From contig CM014278.1 in the NCBI GenBank assembly GCA_004135705.1, forward strand, positions 37,493,940-37,557,939: a stretch of DNA of 64,000 bases. The letters are read 5' to 3'. The notes below the pieces were generated by a model. That model saw nothing but the letters and a program-made list of their open reading frames with translations. It did not search any database and had not been told where the DNA came from. Shown in pieces: positions 11,943-22,872 of this stretch (position 1 is its first letter; each line of letters begins with the position of its first letter). Source of the DNA: Alloteropsis semialata. Lineage: Eukaryota; Streptophyta; Magnoliopsida; Poales; Poaceae. The translations under genes and the position numbers were made by a program.

Positions 11943-13339
11943 TCAACTGCATGCAACTTCTGTGAAGAGTTCTTTCATCAGCGATGGACTGGTCTTAGTC
12001 AAGTGCTCAAAATCATCCAGCAAGATAGTGTTCATTACTCCTGGCGCTTGAGGAATCCAATACACTTCACCTTCAGACTTGAAAACCCGTGCTGCTTGGC
12101 CAAAGCTAATGTAGTTGCCAGTTTGCATGTTGTTCATATCAATAGAGCGGCACATAAGTTCTTCACATACTATTTTGAGCCTTGTCATGTTATATATATC
12201 CGCCACCACAAGTAGGTGTTGATACATGATAGGTTGAACATCAGTGCTTAATTACCAAACTTTTCATGTATATAAACCACAATATAGGTTCATGAAGACA
12301 TCAGGATTCATGTCCTTGACCTCCAGTCCTCCACAAGACCACAACACACTGCTGTGCAGCAACCCCCTCTTGCATTGGGCCATAAAACTGAGCCTAGAAT
12401 ACTGGGAACCACACAGTGAGGACGCAGCGGTGCACCTTGAATTCCTCGCCGCCAACCACAAACTTGACATCAGATCCTTCTCCACTCTCCAACAAATTGA
12501 GGAGGTCAACCAAGCAATCTAGAGGCAGGACCCTGACGAAGGCTGGAGCAGCAGTTGTGTCCCTCCTCCACAGAGAAGCCAACCATGATGACGACATCAC
12601 AACTGACAGCGAACATGTCATCCTTGAGCCAACATTATTTCTCAAGCACACTTCTTTCTATGAACCGACTGAAGTCCCCAGTGCATGATAGTGCCGTCAA
12701 AACTGTAATTTCTGCTCTGCTTCATGTATGAAGAACCCTTGCCGGCGGGATCGAACACACTTAGGGTGAAATCAGTGTTTAAAATCTCCAGCTATAGCTG
12801 CAGCTAAGTTATGCACGTTCTGCTGCTATGGAATGTGAACCGCTAATAGCTAAAAATAGCCGGCAATAGCCGCTAAATGGGCCTACAATTAGCGGCCGCT
12901 AAGGGTTTTGTTGGGCTGAAATAAAGGCATGTTTAGCTTAAGTGTGTTTAGGCTTGTAGTTGTAGCCCTGAACAGCTGAACGGTTGTGGTGAACTAATGG
13001 TGATGGTCTTATTATCTCTATTGTATGGTGACGAATCACTGAATCTGTTATTTTCTCTGATTTTTCTATATTTGCTCTGCTAAATGCCTTAGCTATAGCC
13101 CGCTATAGCTGTTTCTTAGCTGTTAGAGAAGCCACCGCTAAGAGACATAGCCAGCAATTTTAAACATTGGGTGAAATCAGCCATCACCGGCACTGGAGGA
13201 TTGCTGTGGAGCACTAAGAAGAAGGATATGTAGTCGACGTGCTCAAGGCAGTCGCTGTTTGGGAGATAGGCAAGGTACCAGGTGTGGCCCGCCACGGAGA
13301 AGTGGTCGGAGCTGGTGTGATCCCCAGTAACGACCCGCT
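11943..13339 (-). pseudogene. MATH-BTB protein, C-terminal MATH, BTB and BACK-like part (pseudogene)
   Basis: MATH-BTB proteins are substrate adaptors of CUL3 ubiquitin ligases: the MATH domain binds targets and the BTB domain binds CUL3. Read on the minus strand, this part gives SVAGHTWYLAYLPNSD and FDPAGKGSSY (MATH). After frame changes and stops near 12630-12690 it gives DVKFVVGGEEFKVHRCVL (start of BTB), then YQHLLVVADIYNMTRLK and LLDDFEHLTKTSPSLMKEL (end of BTB and BACK-like tail), with a stop at 11943-11945. The domain order and C-terminus fit a single-exon family member of about 360 residues. A hAT MITE (12773-13169) splits the MATH domain. The N-terminal part lies at 24290-24388, beyond a LINE insertion. 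Multiple frame breaks make it non-functional. Confidence 0.9.
12773..13169. mobile_element. hAT-type MITE with 8-bp target duplication
   Basis: A 397-bp insertion begins CAGTGTTTAAAATC and ends GCAATTTTAAACATTG, giving imperfect terminal inverted repeats. It is flanked by the exact 8-bp repeat GGTGAAAT at 12765-12772 and 13170-13177. The interior is full of GCTATAGC-like words. The length and the 8-bp duplication match non-autonomous hAT elements. Removing it restores the MATH reading frame of the surrounding pseudogene. Confidence 0.88.
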
Positions 13340-13380
13340 CCTAAAAAACCCAAAACACCTGCCAAGTTGTCTCTCAAATA

Positions 13381-14313
13381 AAAGGAGTATTCTGGAATAG
13401 CAGAGGTCTAGGAGACTTGGCTACACACAGATATTTGGCGGAATTTGTCAGGGAAGAGCAAATTGATTTTATTGCTATCTGTGAAATGGGGCGTGATGAA
13501 TTCCCAATCACAAACCTAAAACATTTTAGTGGTGGTCGTGACTTCATTTGGCACAGCATGGCCCCACATGGTCGATCGGGTGGTATTCTTTTGGGAATAG
13601 ACCTAACCACCTACGACATTGGATCCATTGACGAAGGCGACTTCTATGTTAAGTTCCTACTTCGTAATAAATCAGATGGATTCAAATTTGCATTGTATAC
13701 GGTATATGGACCGGCTCAACTACAAGATAAAAAAGCCTTCCTAACAGAATTGGCACACACTTGTTCTCAAGAATCCCTACCTTACATTATTGGTGGGGAT
13801 TTTAATATTATGAGACATCTAAAGGACAAGAGCCAAGGTAACTTTGACACTAAATGGCCGAATCTCTTCAATGTTGATATTGATGTTCTTGACCTCAAAG
13901 AGATCATCATGTCTGGCCGCCAATATACTTGGGCTGGTCCAAGAGATGATCCTACATATGAGAAGTTAGATAGAGTGTTAGTAAGCATGGAATGGGAAGA
14001 TAAATACCCATTATCCACAGTTGAGGCGAGAGATAGAAGTCTTTCAGACCACGCGCCTCTAATTCTTAACACTGGTTCTTCGATCCATAATTCGAAACAA
14101 CCAACCTTTAAATTTGAAAGGGGTTGGTTGATCAGAGACGGGTTCTTCGACATGGTGGCCATAGTTTGGCAATCAAAACATCGAGGAGATACGGCTAGAT
14201 GGCAAAATAAAATTAGACATCTTATAGTTGGCTCATACAAGAACGAGAAGAAAAAACTCACCTCCTTATGGGATGCCTTAGATAAAAAAAGCAGAAAACA
14301 TCGCTCTCTCTGA
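13381..14313 (+). pseudogene. LINE ORF2, endonuclease domain
   Basis: An endonuclease/exonuclease/phosphatase (APE-type) domain, the nicking enzyme that starts LINE integration. Visible hallmarks are VFWNSRGLGD at the start, FIAICEMGRDEF, the GGDFNIMR block and the terminal SLSDHAPLIL with the catalytic SDH. A stop follows at about 14311, before the reverse transcriptase begins in another frame near 14366. The endonuclease motifs are well preserved, yet the protein cannot be made as one chain. Confidence 0.9.
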
Positions 14314-14365
14314 CAATGAGATAAATATGAACTACACTATCTCAAAGAAAGGCTAACCCTTCTTT

Positions 14366-14852
14366 TTGCGAGAAGAGGAGATGAAATGGTATGAAAAGCC
14401 TAAAGTCAAAAACCTTCTCCAAGGTGATGATAATACACAATTTTTTCATCTAGTGGCCAATGGCAAACACCGCAAGCAACAAATCTTCCGATTAGAACAA
14501 GAAGATGGTGTAATTGTGGGTGACATTGAATTGAAAAAATACATCACCAATTATTACAAAGGCCTTTTTGGTCAACCACAACATAATGACTTCACATTAC
14601 TGGAGAGTCATATAAGTGACAATCCACAAGTTAGTGAAATTGAAAACGAATTACTGGTTTCAACATTTACTGAAAACGAAGTTAAGGAGGCAGTGTTCCA
14701 AATGGAACATAATAAAAACCCAGGACCGGATGGTTTCCCAGTGGCTATCAAGTCTTCTGGGAAATTATCAAGATGGATGTGATGGCTCTATTCAGAGATT
14801 TCCATGAAGAGAAACTGCCGCTCTTTAGTCTCAATTTTGGGGTAATCATCCT
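14366..14852 (+). pseudogene. LINE ORF2, N-terminal reverse transcriptase part
   Basis: The stretch leading into the reverse transcriptase of plant L1 elements: KVKNLLQGDDNTQFFH, then FTENEVKEAVFQMEHNKNPGPDGFP, the conserved entry motif. A frame change after PVAI moves the continuing match (FHEEKLPLFSLNFG) to another frame. The match stops at 14852, where the LTR of another element begins. Confidence 0.88.
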
Positions 14853-16313
14853 TGTTGACGGCCCTTAGACGCATCAATCGTGAACCGCAAGCGCACGGAT
14901 CAGTTGTAGCTTTTCCCTTAGAGTACTCCCCCAAGGTTTATCAATCCACGAAACTAAAGATACAAGAAACAATCTAACTAGCATAGAAAGCCTTTTATCT
15001 TGAAGAGGGGTTGCAAATAGATCTAATCTACTAAAACCAAACACCGGAGGTAGCAAGAGAAAGTTAGAGATAACCAATCTAGATCGCCTAGATCATGCAT
15101 ACGTTGCAGCTCCGAGCCAAATAGAGTGAAGTAAGATAGATGTGAATCTCAATAAAAGCATCTTTAAATCACGACCTCCGATCAAACTCCCGAAAGCCCC
15201 ACCTTACATGGGATCACACCCTGTCACGATGCTCCCTTTCGGCGTAGGTAACTTAAGGGCACGTTCACAAGTGAACGTGTCGAACCACTTGGTAGGTCCG
15301 GTATGAACCCCTAGCCACCATGGCTACAAGAACACCCGAGCAATCTGTCTCGAGAATAGATTGAAGAAGAAGCAAACCCAAGAAAGAACGAAATCATAGA
15401 AGAGGCACTTGATCGCTAAAGATTCGAAGACATATAACATCACCATGAATGTAAGTACATCATAAGATCACCATCGGGATCCTACCTTGATCTTGATAAT
15501 CCTAGCTCTAGAACTCCGACGTGGTCTTCCTCGTAGGGTTCCCACGTTGGCTAGGGAAGAACCCTAGACAACTAGCACGACCCTCGGCTCTCCGAAAGGT
15601 GTCCCTCTAGTTCCTCTGCTCCTCGGTGGCGAATGACGAATGAATTGATGTGTGGCACGAAGACACAGGGGCTATTTACACCCTGAGGAAACCCTAGGTC
15701 GAAGGGGAGGGCGAACCGCCACAGGAAAGGCCTGGGCTAGCCGGCCCAGGGGGTTCAGGCCGGCCGGCCTGGGGCTTTTCCTTGGTCGTCTTGTCTTCAT
15801 CTTTCTCCCCAAGTCTTCTGGAAGCTTCAGTAGATGTTCCACCTATGCATGTGGGCCTTTGGATGTCATTTGCTTCAGGATATCTTCGAGATAAGAATGG
15901 GAAGTGATAAACTTCCAAATTCTCCAATTGAGTTGCCTTGACCCCGAAGTCTCTTGACCTTATCTTGAAGCACTTGCCTTTCAAATACCCGTAGAGGTCG
16001 GTTCACCAAAGTTGAGCACGAATGGGGCTTGAAATCACCTTGGCCGGCCGGCCTAGGCCATGTGGGGCCGGCTGGCCTGGCCTGTTCTTCGGGCCTCTGG
16101 CCTTCATCTTTCACCATGTCGTCCTTGGTTCCAAGCCTTGTCCATTTGTGCTCCATTTAAGCCCAAAAACCTGCGTAAACACAATTCCTCCAAAAACACA
16201 TGCATATGCGAAAACGCCCCGGTTATAGAGTATGATCGTTAGTTTAGATATCGAATTCATGCCATTGTTGAAGATAAACAAGGGTAAAAGTGTGTCGCTA
16301 AGGAGCATCAACA
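14853..16313 (-). repeat. 3' LTR of the Athila-like element
   Basis: Begins TGTTGACGGCC and ends GCATCAACA, giving the inverted TGTTGA...TCAACA termini of an LTR, about 1.46 kb long. The neighbouring internal bases form a polypurine tract when read on the minus strand, which identifies this as the 3' LTR of a minus-oriented element. It contains two pairs of GGCCGGCC-type palindromes, near 15735-15769 and 16042-16077. Confidence 0.85.
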
Positions 16314-16332
16314 ATCCCCCCATGCTTAAACC
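16314..16332 (-). other. Polypurine tract of the Athila-like element
   Basis: Minus-strand GGTTTAAGCATGGGGGGAT abuts the LTR, the position where plus-strand DNA synthesis is primed. A near copy (TTTAAGCATAGGGGGGCT) lies at about 17116-17133. Confidence 0.7.
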
Positions 16333-18162
16333 TTGCTCGTCCTCGAGTAAGTCTTCAATAAGAATTCGAGTAAGTCTTCAATAAAAATCAGCATTGCCTT
16401 TCGGTGTCCAATCCCTGCACTTGATCATACACGAGAAAACATAATGCCCTCAAAATATTTTGCAATTAATTCTTCAAGTTGTAACCAACTCTTTCTAATA
16501 TGGAGGGTAGATATAAATTAAGTGTTCCCAACAAAGATCTTAAACAAATGTTCTCTAATTTAAACAAGTTCCGAGAATTAAGAAGTAAGTTTCAAAAGTA
16601 TTGCTAAACCAAAATCAATAATTTAAACCTCATTGCAATTGTTCATAGAAACTCTCAGCTCATCTTGTCTCTCGAACTTTGCTAGAACTCTCTTTACCTT
16701 CCTTCCTCTCATATATGTGTAAGGCTTTATCTGGAGCTATGGGAAAGGTTAGTCCTAACAAAAGATATTATAATCAAGATATTATCAAAACAAAAAATAC
16801 TTCTCATGGGTTTACCGAGACTCGTCAAAAAGACCATGGAAAATAATCGATTTTGTGGAGAGGGGGAAAATGGAACACACGCTTTAGATAGTGGACATAT
16901 GCAAATGGCAAAGGTTGATTTCGAGGCACAAATGAAGTCCTCGTCATCGGATTGCATATGGTTGGAATATTTGAGTATGGAATAATCTTTAAGGCACTAT
17001 GGAATTTAATGAAGCAAAAAAAACTAAGGAGCATTTATTTTCACACCTTTTTTTCTTTTCTTTCCTTTTTTTTCTTTATGCTCCTTAGAACTTCTAGCAA
17101 CATTAATACTTACTCAGCCCCCCTATGCTTAAACGATTGCTTGTCCTCGAGCATAGAAGTGGTGGCTAATGCTAGAGTAAGTATCCATCTCAATCTTTTG
17201 GAAAATGGTTTGAATCTTCGGGGAGTATCTTCTCGTCGAATAATGAAGCCATCGGAGGAGAAAGGGGGTAGGTCGGTCGGCTCATGGTGATGAGACCAGC
17301 CGGCCCACTTGTTGTGGTCCTCCGTTTCTTCTAATTTTTCTCATATGCACTCTTTGATGCCTCCCAAATATATGTTCCTTGTATCAAGCTCTTGATTCTT
17401 CGGAATTTCCTCGAGATAATGATCCATACTCAAATTGGGTTGTGGTCAAGGAGGTATTTCACAAAAAGATAATTTAGGTTTAGGGTGGATATCCAGCGAA
17501 GTTTGTGAAGTTTTTGGTGTAGAAACTCACAATGCATGGATAGATGGGCTAGCAAAAAGAAGGTACGCAAAACAGAATGGTCAGCTTCTTAGTCTCATAC
17601 CAGAGAAGATAAATCCTGAATTAATTCACTTGAAAATAATTCTTAAACTACGGTTCAACATGATATATCATTTAGGCTCTGGATAGGTAGAGCAATTGCA
17701 AAAGGTATTAAAGATAAGACTAGCTTTAATTAAATTCAGCAATTAAACATCCCTCGACAAGTTTAAAAGAGAGAGCAAGAATAATAAATATGGGTCTAAA
17801 ATTATCATAACCTCCACAAAAGATTGAGACGGTATTTAGATAAATTTTAGATCGTACTAGGGAGAGCATTAGTTCAATCATGCATAAGCCAAGCGCAAAA
17901 ATAGACAAAGCGGCAATGATCATCATATTTCAACATGGCATAAATTTTCTATCATCACTAATAATCATGTCATGAAAGCATCGGTGATATATATAGTGAT
18001 CATGGTGATGATAAACAAAATGACACACTAACACACATGCTGAAAATAAATAAAAACAGAAAATTGCTACGCACACAAGCTTGCACACACGCTAAAAATA
18101 AATAAAAGAAAGGAGAAAACACAAACCACACGTGCGAGCAATTTATTCTTGGTTCTTGTCGG

Positions 18163-19864
18163 TCACTCCTCTTGGTTTGGTAGATGTCTTGCGTTATATC
18201 CTTGATCATAGTACACTTGAGAAGCTCCTCCATCAAAATGTTCCGGCGGCGCCAATGCTTGAAGTCCCATTTGGTATGCAATCCCCGCGGTTCCATCTTC
18301 TGGCCAGTCCGTATGCCTCCAAATGGCATTAATGTCCTCCATGTTCCTATCGGCGTAGGCTCCAATTGTCCTTGTGCTTCTTTCCGGTTGTTGGAGATGT
18401 GCAAATTGAGCTCCAAAGGACGGATCCGGGAACACTCCTTGGTGTGACAGCGGTGGGTAGCCATAACTGCTATATGTAGGCGGCGGTGGATACATCGGTG
18501 GTGGCACCGGCATACCCCCATGCTTGAGCTGGTGCATGTCCCCATTGTTGCCCCCATCCTTCCGGAGGTCCTTCTCCACTTGGTGCATTTTGAAATTCCG
18601 TAGTCCAATAAGAGGAACTAGCCAGTGGCAATTCCTCTCCCACTCCTTCTTCAACCAGAGCCGATGACTCTCTAACATGCTTCCCTCTTTTATTCTTCTT
18701 GGCTTTGATCAAAATCTTTTCATCCCGCCAATCAACTCTTCCTCTTCCAAATAACTTCAATCTTGCATCGGGGAGATAAATACTTGTATTTGCAATTTTA
18801 TAGCCATTCTTCTCATCTCCTCCGATGTAGTGTCCTTGCCTCATGGCTTCAATTCCAAAATCGGTCCCCTTCATGAAGAATGCCGAATTTGTTTTCAACC
18901 TTGGGTTCAATGCAATTGCAATCATGGAGAGATAACAACCCGAGCCGATCTCTCCAGAGCCGGATGTAGCTTTACATACCCACCTATCAATCATGATGTA
19001 GGTAGGATCAATTGCTTGCCTTTTCACCGACGCGGAGTATAAATAATTCAACTCCATGTCGGTTACTTTGGACTCTCTCATCCGTCCAAAAATTCTCCTG
19101 CTCATCCAAGAATGAAATATTTGAAGTATGACATTGCTTATGTTCTTCTTTTGGCGGTTGTCATCCTTTGCAATTTTCTTCCAAAATCTATCCATCCCTC
19201 CTTCTTCGACTTCGGCTCTTTCCGGTGCATCACCATTGAAACCAAGTAAGCTTCCAATTCCTTCAAAGGTGATGGATTTTTCTTCATTCTTCAATCTAAA
19301 TTCAAGGTATGACACTTCTTGCTCATCAATTTTTCTTGTCACAACTTTCATGGTCATCATAATCTCCAAAGCAATTTCTCCATGCACATCCACCGGAACA
19401 CCATCAGAAAATTGCCTCCATCCGAGGTTGTCCAGTAAGCCATAAATATCACCATAGAATACCAACTTCTGTAGTGCATCATCATCAAAGTCAGTGTTTG
19501 CGTTCACTCTTCCCTTCAAATTCTTGAGCCTTGCTTCTTCTTCCTCCGACAAAATGAAAAACCCATATTCTGAAATTTTTGGCTTGTATGGCGGTGGTGC
19601 GGTTGATCTTGTGGAAGGTCTAGTTGGAGGAGGTGGTGGTGCGCCGGCATGTCCACGAGGTTCGGTGAACCGCATGGAGGTACTTCTTGGGTCTTGCATC
19701 CCTCCAAGGAGCAGCATATCACTCCTTTGTATGGGGTTGTCCTCCTCCATGCTTCGCGGTGACTCCGCAATGGAGTGTCTCCGCGAAGAGCTCGCCGATG
19801 GCGCGTCGGACGCCGACGACCTTGTCCTCTTTCTGGTGATGAAGTTCAACACTTCCCTCCTCAT
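18163..19864 (-). pseudogene. Athila ORF1 (env-like) frame, with a C-terminal frame change
   Basis: A long reading frame downstream of gag-protease on the minus strand, in the position of the env-like ORF1 of Athila elements and resembling that family (PF03078 type). It starts MRREVLNFI, has a Ser- and Arg-rich then Pro-rich N-terminal region, and a folded-looking middle with FEGIGSLLGF, FHSWMSRRIFG and the CKATSGSGEIGSGCYL segment. The frame given by the start runs to 18470. A second open frame, reaching 18163 and rich in Pro, Tyr and Gly (PPPMYPPPPTYSS), looks like the proper C-terminus after one frame change near 18600. A pyrimidine-rich run ending CAG lies about 10 bases before the start and could be a splice acceptor. 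I see no obvious hydrophobic membrane anchor. Function is unknown. Confidence 0.75.
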
Positions 19865-21062
19865 GGTGCCTTGCTGCACAAACACAAAAACCAACACAAC
19901 GGGGGTTTCTCGCCGGTGGAAAAACAATATATCGAAGAGGAGAGCAAACTAGGAATTGTAGTGAATTTTTGAAGATTTTTGGAGGTGGTTTTGATTCTCG
20001 AAATTTTTTAGAGTTTCTGCTGGTTTTCAAGGTGGAAGAACTGAAGAACAAAGACTTGGAATTGTATGAGTTGCGTACCTGTGAAAGATGAGCACCAGGG
20101 GCATTTATGGAGGCCAGGCCAGCCGGCCTGGGGTGCTTGGGGCCGGCCGGCCTAGGGGCTTCCCTGGCCGTCTTCACGTGTCCTTGCTCCCAGTGCTTCC
20201 TGAGTGGATTCTTGATCGATGTCCAGCATCTCCACATGATTTGCACCATCCAAATGTTGTAAACCATTCATTCTTTAGCAAAGTTGTCCACTTGCACATT
20301 ATTTTCTCCACTTTGATTAATGTCTTTGTCCTTTGCTTCAACTCCACTCCAAATGTTGCTTTCAATCCTACAAAAATGAGTGTACCACCATGCATGGCCT
20401 CCTCCTCTTGCATGTGGAGTTAGGTGGAGAGCACAATAATTCTTCCCGTGAAGGTAATCTTGGTCATTATTGATGATCATGGTCATAAACCCTTCCAAAG
20501 TGTATTTAAGTGCTTAAGTCCTCCTCTAATCTTGTCAAATAAAATCAACTCAAAGCAAGCAATGAGTTTGAATGAATAATTAGAGGGGAATTGATAGCGA
20601 ACTTTCCCGAGTTCAACCGTGGGTCATGGGTTTGGGTTCTAAATTTTGGCCAAATGAGAGAGATATTTTGAAAGAAACTAAAATAAAAGAGGCTTAGAAA
20701 AAGTCCTAATCCTAGGGAAATAAAACTAAAAATTACTAAGGTTGCGCGAGCCTAGCATGCGTCAAAGAATTTAAAGAATTAAGAACAACGCTTGGCTCTA
20801 CTCATGTCTTTATAATGATCAACTTGGTCCGGCCGTCATGGAAAGGACGGTCGCCAAAATGGGTACGGGAATTTGATTTTGGGTTTCTCAAGATTAAACA
20901 AATAAATCATGAGAAGGCTCAAGTCATTGGTTTAGAATAAGAAATAAAATCGAAATGACCGAGCAACACTAATTTAAATGTTCGACCGAACAACCAATTT
21001 AACAAATGTTTATCAAGTCTTGCGTAGCAAAATTCATGACTCACTTACTCAAAAGGTCTTCG

Positions 21063-21165
21063 CGGGTTGTCCTCCCGGTAGCTTATTCTTGACTCGACGA
21101 ACGGGTTGTCCTCCCGGTAGCTTATTCTTGGCTCGACGAATGGGTTGCCTCCCGCAAAGCGCTTC
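21063..21165. repeat. Tandem repeat of about 40 bp in the Athila-like element
   Basis: GGGTTGTCCTCCCGGTAGC followed by TTATTCTTG(A/G)CTCGACGAA occurs twice, then a partial third unit (GGGTTGCCTCCCGCAAAGCG). It lies in the non-coding stretch where the polymerase genes would be expected. Confidence 0.85.
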
Positions 21166-21199
21166 GTTTATAGTCTATAGCTAGACTTCTTCCTTTTCT

Positions 21200-22060
21200 T
21201 CACTTCGGACCAATGCTCAGTGGTGGCGTTGCAGTCTTTGGCACCCACTTTTGCACAATCCTTGGCTTGGATGCGGAATTATTCTTTGGCTTAGTCATCT
21301 TTTTGGTCTTCACAAGCGGGCGTTGAGTTTTTGTCTCGACGGATGCAACAACTTCTTTGGTCTCCTTCGCTTCCTTCTTCTTCGGCTCCTCCTTGGTGTC
21401 ACGTCGGTGAGGTGAAATATATTTAACATTGATCATATTGCATACCTCAAGGCGTGGACGAAACTTGAACTCGCTCATGGTGCCATTGATGTCGAACTTG
21501 ATCTCCCCCTTGCCAACGTCGAAATTCACCCTTGCGGTCTTGAGGAACGACCTCCCAAGGATGAGTGGCGACTTTGTCCCTTCTCCCATATCGAGAATCA
21601 CAAAGTCAACGGGGACTAGGTGTTCTCCAATCTTCACGGGTACGTCTTCGGCGATGCCCATAGGATAGCGAACGGAGTTGTCCGCTAGCTCTAGGCACAT
21701 GGCGGTGGGTTCCGGCTCCGGTAAGCGTAGCTTCTCGTACACGGCCTTCGGCATGACGCTCACACTTGCACCAAGGTCACACAATGCCCTCTCGAACATG
21801 TATAATCCAATGGAACATGGGATGGTTGGACACCCCGGATCCCTCTTCTTCTCGGGAGCTTGATCGGCGATAGCCGCGCTGCATTCTTCAGTCATCTTGA
21901 TGGTACTTGGCAGTGGCATCGCACGCTTGTTTGAAAGGATGTCTTTGAAGTAGCGAGAGTATGTTGGAAATTGTAGAGCGTCCAAGAGCGGCATATTGAT
22001 GTCCAATCTGCGAACCACTTCAACAAATTTTTCAAAATGCTCGTCAATTTTACCTTTGTG
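21200..22060 (-). pseudogene. Gypsy aspartic protease (Athila-like element)
   Basis: A retropepsin-type protease, which would cleave the element's polyprotein. The N-terminal part (VRRLDINMPLLDALQ, then ILSNKRAMPL) is the usual gag-protease linker of plant gypsy elements. The catalytic motif appears as ALCDLGASVSVMP, and a flap and C-terminal block follow as VDFVILDMGEG and PLILGRSFL. The active site reads D-L-G where D-S/T-G is usual. The protein ends in a Lys-rich tail and stop with no reverse transcriptase after it. It is out of frame with the preceding gag. Confidence 0.85.
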
Positions 22061-22872
22061 GTAATGTGGCCTCGGAGGAAGAATCTTTGTATCTTCATCA
22101 TCATCTCAAACTCTGGCTCTTGGGTGGCTATTTCCGGTGCAGGAGTAGGCGCCTTCTCTTTTGATGTCATCTCGGCTTCAACACTTGGCTTAGACTTCCT
22201 TTCTCTGGCCGGGTGTTCAGGATTTTCGGTCTCCTTCCCCGAGCGAGTTTGAATTGCTTTTGTCGTCTTCGGATTTTGAGGTTGCCCCGGTAGTCTTCCT
22301 TCATTACTAGGTAGGCGTCCGGCTAGCTGGGTTACTTGTGTCTCTAGCATCTTCATCATGTTGAGCACTTGGTGATTAGAGCTTCCGACCTCCGTCACCT
22401 TGCCATCAATGTTCTCCAATATCTTGTCCATAGTCTTGAACTTAGCGACGGTGTCCTTGTTGATCTTGCATTGCTCCTCCATGAACTCCTTCAATTGTAT
22501 ACGAAGAGGCACCAAGTTTTGAAGAGATGAGCTTGCATTAAATTGAGGTCTACCTTGCCCATAGCGGAAGTAGGACGGTTGAGACAAATCCCCTTTCCTC
22601 ATGTACTCGAGCACTTTAGCTTCCTCCGGACAATTCCTCTGGACATGGCCATACTCTCCACAATATTCACATGTGGACCTTGCTTCGGCTGCCTTCAAGT
22701 CAATAGCATGGGCTTCCTTCTTGTCCACCTCCATCTTCTCCAACCTCCTCATGAGTGAATCAATCTTCCCTTCAAGTATTTCTTCACGCTCCACTTGCAA
22801 AACACTTTTAGCAACTCCCGCGGACGGTGTAGGATGCAGCCATCCCGATGATGCCCACGCATCATTATCCGC
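22040..22872 (-). pseudogene. Gypsy gag, C-terminal part with zinc knuckle
   Basis: The nucleocapsid end of gag, which packages element RNA. The CCHC knuckle CEYCGEYGHVQRNC is complete, and a coiled stretch (EILEGKIDSLMRRLEKME) precedes it. A Lys, Glu and Pro-rich linker leads to the protease, with a frame change near 22060. The capsid domain and start codon are missing because the element is truncated into LINE sequence at its right end. Confidence 0.87.

Larger units (their letters stand above)
14853..22872 (-). mobile_element. Athila-like Ty3/gypsy retrotransposon remnant lacking its 5' end and RT/integrase
   Basis: On the minus strand the order is gag end with a zinc knuckle (from 22872), aspartic protease, non-coding DNA with tandem repeats, an Athila ORF1/env-like frame, a long 3' untranslated region, a polypurine tract and a 3' LTR. 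No reverse transcriptase, RNase H or integrase is present between protease and env-like frame. The 5' LTR and the start of gag are also absent: gag sequence passes directly into LINE sequence at about 22872. Absence of the polymerase makes it a non-autonomous derivative. The missing 5' end together with missing LINE sequence points to a deletion across the original right boundary. Confidence 0.85.

Noticed and set aside
14853..16313. Possible separate solo LTR inserted in the LINE
   Set aside because: A polypurine tract and matching internal genes follow it directly, so it is the 3' LTR of the adjacent element.
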